This document shows positions 55,472-64,000 of a stretch of 64,000 nucleotides of DNA, in pieces (position 1 is the stretch's first letter; each line of letters begins with the position of its first letter). Source of the DNA: Populus alba (lineage: Eukaryota; Streptophyta; Magnoliopsida; Malpighiales; Salicaceae); contig NC_133299.1 in assembly GCF_005239225.2 (NCBI RefSeq), forward strand, positions 3,228,967 to 3,292,966, given 5' to 3'. The notes under the pieces are model-generated. The model had not been told where the DNA came from, ran no database searches, and was given only the letters and a program-made list of their open reading frames with translations. The translations under genes and the position numbers were made by a program.

Positions 55472-57316
55472 AAGTTTTGCTATTTGGATCACAGTTTAGC
55501 AGCAAGTTCCAAAAGGCCAGCAGCAACATAGAGCGCAGAGGCTGCACAAATAAGAATAAAAAAAATGGATTAGCATTGGTAGAAAAATTAGACTTTTACC
55601 TTTGCTTCGTTGAGGGTAGAGCAAATTGTTTTATGTAAAAAAATATTAGGGTAAAAAAAAAAAATTTAAGTTATGAGTTATTGGTTCAAGTGGTAGTGTA
55701 AAAATATATAAAAAAAATATAACATTAAAAAATAAATTAATAAAAAAAAAACAAAAATAAAAAAAGATAAATAGAATATACCTTAGCAAACAAGCAAATT
55801 CAAGTGAATCTTTAAACTGTCTAATTTCTAAAACTTGTAATTTGTTAAATTCTAGACCTGATTTTAATCAAGAAGCTTAACTCAATTAATTTAATTTTGA
55901 ACGAATGAAATTTTTAAAAAATATTAATAAAAAAACTTGCAAAAGCACAAAAAAAAATAGCAGAGGATAAAATTTGATAGGAAAAAAAAAACTGAATGTT
56001 GTGACCCAATTTTGGTCCATTGGCTTTTAATTTAATTTTACAGAGTTTAAAATGTAAAATTAAAAGATCAAAGATTTATTTCGATAAAAAATGTGATTTG
56101 TCAACTTGCGTGAAAACTAGGGACTACAATGTACTTTTGTCATTCAATTTTTATCTTCAAGATAATCATTGTCTTCAAGATAATGATAGTTATCCGCTTT
56201 TAAATTTGATTTTTAATCAAATTCAAACTTCAAAGAAGAAAATGAGTTTGATTAAAACTTTATTTCTTACACGCTGAAAAAATGTACTTTTGTCATTCTA
56301 TATTTATCTTCACCATTGCCCAAAAAATAGGATAAATATTTTGAATCCCTATAACCCAATTTCCATATATTTTAACCTATTAACACATAAAAACATCTTT
56401 ATAATATCAATAAACCAACTTAAAACTCTTGGAATTCATCCAAAAACACAAAATCAAATTGTAAACAAAATCCTCTAATGCTTAATCTCCATTTTTTAGC
56501 AATTTAAAGGGAAAAACACCGTGATAGAACTCCTCTCATTGAATGTAACTTGCTAACATCAAGAATGGTTTTTTTTGTTATTTTCTGATGACTCTATTTC
56601 CTTTTTCAAACCAGAAATTGAAAATAAAAAATAAAGTTTTTAACCAAAACAAAACTTTCAAAAATTAAAGGGACTATTATAGAAGAATGAGAAAAGGAGG
56701 AGACAAAAATTAATTTTCTTCATGGAAACTCTAGTTCAACCATGTTATTTTATCGTGTTTGACATTTTAGTCCTCTTTCTTATAAAACAAAATTGTACCT
56801 TGTAACAACAAATTGTAGACAATTGGCCACTAATTTTGTTCTATTAAAACTAAAATAAAAAAAAAAAAAAAAAAAAAACACAGTCGCCATTCATAATGTT
56901 CTATATCTTGGTTTACAAAGTGTAGGGCTATAGTGAAAACGCACGCTTTTTAGTTTCGGTAATAGTTAAAAAAAAAATACATTATTCTTTAATCCACAAG
57001 TTATGAACACGGTTGTAACTTAGTCCTTTATATTTCAAAGATATTTGAAAATCTGTAACATAATTAGTCCTTTGACTTTCGTTGACGCTATCTTTCTGAA
57101 AAGTAAGTTGTTTTTTCCATAAAAACTTCTGGTGCAGGTTTTTATCTAAGAATTTAAATCGTCAAACGGTGCATTTGGGATTAAGAGCAAACCAAAAGAT
57201 GTTTTAACAAGATGGAGCTCAACACGAGTCAAGAAACTGAGTTGCAAGTTTTTAAAACACGAAGAACTACGCTGAGAACTTAGGGAGTAAAGAATAATTG
57301 ACTCTCGTTTAAGGCA
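55472..57316. other. intergenic, A-rich
   Basis: Long poly-A tracts (e.g. 56850-56878). TGTACTTTTGTCATTC occurs at about 56129 and 56282 as part of a local repeat. No gene recognised. Confidence 0.5.
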
Positions 57317-57595
57317 TTGTCAGAATCGATTAAGAATCTATATTTTTTTGCAATGTTGCTTATACAAAAGCAAATTGATGAATACTTGACTTCCCAAATC
57401 AGCTTGCTTTACTTACAGTCTCCTGATGAAGCTTTTTCTCTGCTTTTTTTTGCGAGGGCAGCATTTCTTCCCGGTGGTGGGAGTTTCAGTTGGGTGTCCT
57501 TTGAACAAGAGAGAGAATTTAGTTTTCAAGAGTTTCTAGTGAAAAGAAATCTAGAAATAGAGATGGCAAAACCTGATGGAGATCTTCTATCCTGA
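57317..57595 (+). other. unrecognised short ORF
   Basis: 92 codons, Phe-rich middle (LPGGGSFSWVSFEQEREFSF). No family recognised. It lies with the ORF at 57899 in a stretch less AT-rich than its surroundings, so the two may be parts of one decayed gene. Confidence 0.2.
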
Positions 57596-57898
57596 CTCTC
57601 CGTGGAAGGCATTTTGGATAAAAAACAGAGGAAGCTCGAGTCTGTTTCTGTCTCCTTGAGCAACTGATGTATCGTGCACGCAAAGATCCTTTATGGAGAT
57701 TTATCAACTGGTTATATTTATAGACCCATGCATTGCCTTATGCAGTAAAACAGGGTAGTCAAGTAAGCTCCCACTTTCTACTCTCCAGAAAAGTATGCTG
57801 GAATGAAAAGACGAAGCATCTAAATTGATGACGAACACCGTTTTTTCCAGCTCATGAGAATACGAACAACAAAAAGCCATGGATAATGGGCTCTTTAA

Positions 57899-58135
57899 TT
57901 GGCTCCTAATCCTAAGAGAATAGGACCTGGGACTCTATTCTGTGATTCTTTCTTCGAAGAAAATATTCGTCTTTTCTATTCTTCATACTCAACACCGGAA
58001 GAAGACGGTGTTGACAATCTTGCGAAGGTTTACAGCAGGAGCAAATCATTTCTACTTAGGTCAGTGCAGAAACCCTTATCAAAAGCTGTAAATCACTATT
58101 GTCCTTGCTTCTTTCACCGTGCTAATTCATCGTAG
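57899..58135 (+). other. unrecognised short ORF
   Basis: 78 codons including RIGPGTLFCDSFFEENIRLF and STPEEDGVDNLAKVY. The composition is protein-like but I do not recognise it. It could be an exon relic or an organelle-derived fragment. Confidence 0.2.
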
Positions 58136-61100
58136 CTCATCTCTTTTGACATTCAAAAGGTACAGATTTTACGTTTAGCTTAGAAAGTTTGCTGGGGTTT
58201 TGGCTGTGAGCCTGTGACGTTAGCTGTAGTTTTTATGGCTACCGTTGTGGTTAGAACCAAAATATAAAAATATGGATAATGTGGGAAGAATTTTCTATAA
58301 AAAAAACGTGAAAATCTTAGAAATAGTTAGAAACAGAGTAATATTCTTCTTCTTTTATGTTATAATATTCTGATATTTCAAAAACTAAAGTTTCAAAAAG
58401 AAAAATTGGAACTTTCTATTTATATATAATATTTTTAATTTTAAAAAAAATTAAAATACTAATGTGCTTCTAATGAAAATTTGACTTTTGAGTTTTTTTA
58501 GAGTAGGATTCCATGACCAACTTTTTACTTCACCCAATAGGATTGGTTGTGTTTTTTTTTTAAAAAAAAAACCGCAGCCCAAATCATTCTTGGAGCAACT
58601 CTACCCTGCACTAAGTGGCTGTTTGGTATGTGGTTGCAGGTTCAGGGTTTGGGTTAGAAAAAAAATGTGGTTGCTGGTAACACAAAATGCACAAATGTGT
58701 ATTGTTTTTTTTAAAATTATAATGATAGCATAAATTGAAATTCCATTATGTTTTTTAAAAAAATGTGAAAATCACTTGATGACGTTAAAAATTTTTTTGT
58801 TGTTGCGCGCTTAAAAACCATTTACTTGTTGGATTTTCGTTGTTGACATTGCACATTTCAATATTATTTATTTCATGATGTAATAACAGTAGTTAAATTT
58901 GTTTATATTTTTTTGCATGAAATGTGTAACTTTAAATGGTTAAGTTAACTTGTCTTTATCATATTAAATTAATTTTTTAAAACCTAAACCAAACAAAAAA
59001 AATCAAGTTTGGAGGTTTTTTTTTCAAAAAAATTTAGTTTTTTTTTTAATTTTTTCTTAAATTTTTTTATAATAATTTGTCAGAATTGCTTTTAGAGTGA
59101 ACAAATTGACTGATTCGAAATAATATTTAATATTGTTTAATTTTAGAGTTAGATAATGGATTGAATTGAAATATGTTTTTATATTAATTTTTTTTTTTTT
59201 TCAATTTTATTCTTAGAATTTTTTATTATTTAATTTTAAATTTGAATTAGAAAGATAAGTCAATAAGCTTTAAGATTAATTTACCATATCAGATATAATA
59301 ATAATAAAAAAAGAATCCCACTCGCATCCTAGCACTTTAATGTAAACAAGCATAGGTGCTAAAGCCATGGCTAAATCAGTGGTTGTCTTTACATCGCATA
59401 TATGCTAGCATCTCCTTGATTATTCAAAGTAATAAATCGTGAAACACGCAGCGTTCTCAATTACTGTGCGCATGAGAGTTTGCATCATCAACCTCCTGGT
59501 TCATCATTCCAAGGCCCTAGCCCTTGAAAATGATGGGTTGGATGCAACTGAGACAGGCAACTGGACTCTTATCCCGATGGTCTGAACTTGAAATTACGGA
59601 CCGATCCAAGGTGTTCTTGTTCCTGATAAACACTGGATGCAAGACCCTAGCTGGGTGCATCTTTTCCTGTGCTTCAAACTGCATCATGGGCTTCGGCTAC
59701 ATAAGAAACTGAAGTGAAAGTTAACCTAGAAATGGTGGATGTCTTCCATGGAAGAAAATCTAATCACTGTTTTCCGACGGGACTGCTTGATAGTTTTGTT
59801 TCCATATTGCTCTAAAACAAAGTAGTTCTGCATTATTGTGATGCTGACTGGGCTAGCAATGAGGGATTTGGACTTCCACATCCATCAGGAAAACGTTCGT
59901 TCGTGTGTCCCAATCAATATTTATGGAGCTTTTGGAAAATAATATGTGCTCCTCAACATGATTGGAGTACTTACTGAAATATTGTCCCCTCATTTTGGCT
60001 TTCTTGCAATGGATATGCCTTTTCAGTTATCTTCATTTTTCTTGTCCGCTGTTCCATCAGCGTTAGGGTCTGAATCGCTAGAAAGCAGCATGCTTTAAGG
60101 AATAAATTAGGGTATTGCATTATTTAGTTGACAACTTGGGTTGTAAATACGTTTTTTCTCTCCTTGTTATCATCTTAAGTTAGAATTTAAGGAATCATCT
60201 GGAGAATTTAAGGAATCATTTTTTAATTTTTTTAGTTTGCAGCTCCTTAAAATAATCCAAAAACCAATCTACACGCTTGGAATCTCTAGAATAAAAGAAA
60301 AACAATAAAGATTTTAAACATCCTCTCTCATTTGAAAATCATCCGTATTTCAATTGGTTACTGCTAGTTGGAGTATTATATAATTTGACCTAATAAAATT
60401 TAAATATAATCTAGCAATTATGAAAAAAAATTTTAAATCTAGCAATCTTAATCATGTATCATCTATCTATAAATATTTTTGTAAAATTGTTTGTATAACC
60501 AGTTGTATCAGATCTACGACTAAGTGATCAAGATCACCCGCATTCATATATAAAATCAAATTCAAAGTATTTACCCATGATTTGATGTGTCGAAACTTAC
60601 TGATATCTAAAAAAAAAAAAAATTCAACTATTATAAGTTTTTCATGGCCACTATAAATAAGTGCAATATGTTACATGCTTGACTATTGTTTTATTGGGCT
60701 ATACTGACAACTTTTTGTGCAGTCATCATTAATCCTCCAACATTTGCTTTCAATTAAATTCTTTTCATCAATTTAACATAGAGAATGACATAATTTCACA
60801 GAGATTTCCCTAAAAAGAACTCAAAAAACTGCCACAGCACTTGAATCAGAATATTGTTTGCCATGATTGTTGAGCTAGCAAATGGGACCTTAGGAAACTT
60901 AATACACTGTTTAATCACTGTATATTTTCTTCTTATTCTTGAACTTTTATGCATCATTATTGCTTTCTTTGATCAGTACATAAACCCGTACCCATAATTT
61001 CCTACCAGCTTGCTTATGATCCTATTGTTTTCCCTTTATGAATTCTAATTAAGGTGCATGGTAGGCATAAGATGGTGCTTATGTATCTAATTAGATCATA

Positions 61101-62856
61101 TTGTTTTCTTTGGATCCATCAACTTAAGTTCATAAAACAATCAATAAAGCTGGTTTTAAAACCAGGTGGTTTGCTCACAGAGCTTCAGAGAGAGGAGTGG
61201 AAGAAGAAATTAAGGAGAGGAGAATCTAGATGAATGGTAACAGAAACAGAAAAGTCTCCATTTGCTTTTCAACAAAATGGAATTCTTTTCTTCTTCTTCT
61301 TCTATTTATTTTTTAAAAACCTTAAATAAACTCCTCTGCGTTTTATGCCAATTGTTTTCTTTCTAATCCCTGATATCTTGCATAACATTATTTTTTGTTT
61401 TCTATCGATTCGAGAATAATTCAGGAAGATTATAGCTAGCTAGCTAGCTAGAAAGAATTGACATAAAGGAAAGGTGTTTTCATTGACAATGAGAGTAACC
61501 ATGGCTTACGCCAAATCCATATACGATACTCAACATCTATGATGAGCAAACATTTGTCAGTTTTCAATAATTGCTTCGTGTTAATGTCTACGTTGGAGGT
61601 GATCATGTTGAGCCACAAAAACATATATACATGTTGAAATGGAGTGGTTTTGGGAACCTATTAAAAAAAAAAATGGGGAGAGAAGAAGATTATTTATTCA
61701 AGTATTAATTTGCATTGAAAATAACCTTTCTTGTAGAGAAATTAGTAGGCGAAACTAGTTCACCTACTATGTTCAATAAAATTTCTATAAATCACATTTA
61801 ATGGCACAATGATATTGATAAAATAAAATAGTTTTATTTATTTGGTCCATAACCTTAGACAATGAATTAGGTTCATATAATAATTAGGTCCAAATACTGT
61901 ATTTTATCAAGCTAAATATTCACTTTCAAAGTTAAATAAAGTGAAAACAGAGAATTCTATTTGAAAAAAAAAATACTGTTTATATTATGCAATAAATGCA
62001 CGCCCCTTTTAGACTCAAGTATCATGGAACACAATTTTATATTTAACAAGGTTATTGTTTAAAATATTTTTTAATTAAAATAATATATTTTTAATTTTTA
62101 ATTTTTTTTTTATATCAGAATATCAATACGATTTAAAAACACAAAAAAACAAAAAGCTAATAATTTGAAGCTAAACATAAACTTTAAATTTTTTAAAAAA
62201 CATGATCCAAACATAATTCCAAACACCAAATCAACAACTTGTATTTGAATTTTGGCTCATGATCTACCAACCGTAATTTTGTAGCATTCTTATAGAACTA
62301 GTGCCTGTCCATCCATGATGGGTTCCTTACCTTAAGAAAATATTGTCAAAATTAGTAGTATTTATTCTCGTGATAAAGAAAAAAAAAAAAAAAAAAACAG
62401 TGCGTATTCACAAAGTAAGAAGTACCTAAATTAAGAACACGTAATTTCACTAACCAGAGCCAGAAAATTCATTTCATTTTCAGCTGAAAAGGAAAGAGAC
62501 CTGGTGAGCACTGATTCTCAAAATGAATTTCACTCGTACAAGTAAAGACTTCTATTAACATCAATCAATCAAATTAAACCAATTTGAATTGAATTGTTTT
62601 ACCATCCTGCTTTCCATATCTCTCTATCTCTGAGCTTCGATTCCTACAATGAGTTGAAACATAAGAAAAAAAATTATTTTTACCTCTTGTTTTCTTTTTT
62701 TTAGGAGAAAAAATTAACAGTTTATTTTTATTTTTACTTCGATTGGAGTAAAGAGTGTGAAGTAAATTACCTAACCGGCTGCAAAGAGTTAATAAGAAGC
62801 AATAGCCTATTAAAAATAAAGTCAAGATTGGTTGAAAGAAATATGTGAGCTTAAAA
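58136..62856. other. intergenic, mostly AT-rich
   Basis: No gene that I can support. 59460-60070 is less AT-rich and reads in short open pieces (such as ADWASNEGFGLPHPSGKRSF near 59845-59905) that may be a decayed gene. 58612-58640 resembles one end of a MITE (GGCTGTTTGGTATGTGGTTG). A GCTA tetranucleotide run lies at about 61435-61452. Confidence 0.4.
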
Positions 62857-63060
62857 CACCGTTTGGAAACGTGGTGCAAATTACGTTTTATAAAAAAGAA
62901 ATTTTTTTTGTTGAAAATTAATTTTTTTATATGTTTTAAATCGTTTTAATATGCTAATCTTAAAAATAATTTTAAAAAAATAAAAATAATTATTTTGATG
63001 CATTTCTGCATAAAAAATATTTTAAAAATCGACTATAATTACATTTTCAAACAGTCTCGA
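62857..63060. repeat. AT-rich MITE-like element
   Basis: About 200 bp with imperfect inverted ends: CCGTTTGGAAACGTGGT at the left, and at the right the complement of ATTACATTTTCAAACAGT. Core TTTTAATATGCTAATCTTAA matches the family seen at 17100, 23645, 39620, 48575 and (inverted) 62040. Confidence 0.45.
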
Positions 63061-63465
63061 TAATGTATCACATCTCTGTGTTGAAAGTGGATAAATAGTA
63101 AATCGTACATTTTTATTCTTTTTTATTTATTTATTCTTATTTTATCTTCCACTGAGAGAATATTTAGATTGATTATCTATTAAATTTGGACACCACATGC
63201 CATTGCATAGGGATTTTTGTTTCTTAAGAATAATCATGGTAGAAGATGTGGAATTAAAGATTAATTAATTTGAAATCGTGGTTTACAAATAGCATTTGCA
63301 TAAAAAAAAAAAAAAAAACAAATTATTGCTAAAAGTAAACTACTATCGATGAGTAATTAACATCATAGTGATTACAAACTCATCTCTCTATTCATGCTAT
63401 GTTATATATGTAGCAATTAATCGGTCATTTACTCCCAATTTAATAAGACTTATGTTTTTGTTTTT
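63061..63465. other. intergenic
   Basis: AT-rich, poly-A at 63302-63317; nothing recognised. Confidence 0.5.
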
Positions 63466-63699
63466 TTAACAAAGAAATAGTTTTTTGGGGCCAACTTTTC
63501 TTGGTGAGAATCTCTTGAGTCCAATCAAAACCAGACTTTTTACATCGATATATGAACCATTCATGAAATGAACTCTGCCTTGAGTTCCCGGTAACCAAGG
63601 AGAGAGCACACCCTTGCTGCCATTCGTATGTTCATCAACATTTGAATATGAAAAACATCGATGCTCACTCCACATGTTCTCCAATGTTTCATATGACAA
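63466..63699 (-). other. unrecognised short ORF
   Basis: 77 codons with protein-like composition (WSEHRCFSYSNVDEHTNGSK, GVLSPWLPGTQGRVHFMNGS). No family recognised and no second exon evident. A gene relic is possible. Confidence 0.2.
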
Positions 63700-64000
63700 T
63701 CCTTACAATCGGGTCCTGCTAAACCCGACAGAATATCAATAATGTTTTGTGTGAGCCATCATCAATGCATTCAAACCTGAAGATTCTCTAAGACTATGTG
63801 GCATGATATTCTTCTTAATCTTTTTCACATTAAGTAAATGAAACTAAAAAATAAGAAAGAATACAAGGGGATCCTGAAAAGACAAAAAAAAAAAAAAACA
63901 AAGCAATGAGAGATCTAATTAGTTAATTAGTCCAGTTCAGGAGGTTACATTCAGAATTTCTAAAAAGATTAAGGCCAATATTTTTCTTAATATTACATAA
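63700..64000. other. window end, nothing recognised
   Basis: AT-rich sequence without an ORF or repeat that I can support. Confidence 0.4.

Noticed and set aside
58612..58800. A second full MITE near 58612
   Set aside because: Only one end resembles the family; no matching inverted end could be found.
59840..59875. YCDADWAS as a Copia RNase H fragment
   Set aside because: Only a few residues match and the following residues do not fit RNase H.

Overview
The window looks like nuclear DNA of a dicot. Genes are sparse and AT-rich, the one multi-exon gene has GT-AG introns, and young LTR retrotransposons lie inside segmental duplications. The gene content (a DUF247 array, lycopene beta-cyclase, L-galactono-1,4-lactone dehydrogenase) would fit a Populus/Salix-type woody plant, but the species is an inference.

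Layout. 165-3308 holds a decayed Copia element on the minus strand, followed by a small LINE RNase H relic (3661-3828). 4945-46200 is a complex tandem array built on DUF247 (UPF0481) genes. It has four apparently intact genes (10592-11986, 21253-22803, 30974-32383, 43322-44698), one clear pseudogene (13369-14177) and at least three relic fragments (about 16226, 32875 and 45186). The last three intact genes lie in homologous units, called B, C and D here, that share several kb of upstream DNA, including an identical TATA-like core. C and D also share about 1.5 kb downstream. An older unit, A, carries the first gene and the pseudogene.

Young transposons have landed in individual copies: a Copia element in A (5363-10184), a hAT-like non-autonomous element in B (19337-20329), and a coding-poor LTR element (24522-28434) plus a second Copia element (33170-37884) in C. 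All four have target-site duplications read directly here. For three of them an empty site is visible in a sister copy, so insertion followed duplication.

The array ends about 200 bp from the 3' end of a lycopene beta-cyclase gene (46422-47937, minus), which carries a one-base frameshift near codon 356 and a probable 5'-UTR intron. Next is a complete six-exon L-galactono-1,4-lactone dehydrogenase gene (50486-54126, plus), the last enzyme of ascorbate synthesis. From 54127 to 64000 I see only AT-rich intergenic DNA, short local repeats, MITE-like elements and a few short ORFs that I do not recognise.

I found no clearly new molecular system. The strongest signals are the recurrent DUF247 duplication with its shared promoter, the odd unit-B DUF247 protein with an extra central hydrophobic segment and a 20-residue tandem repeat, and the datable transposon insertions.
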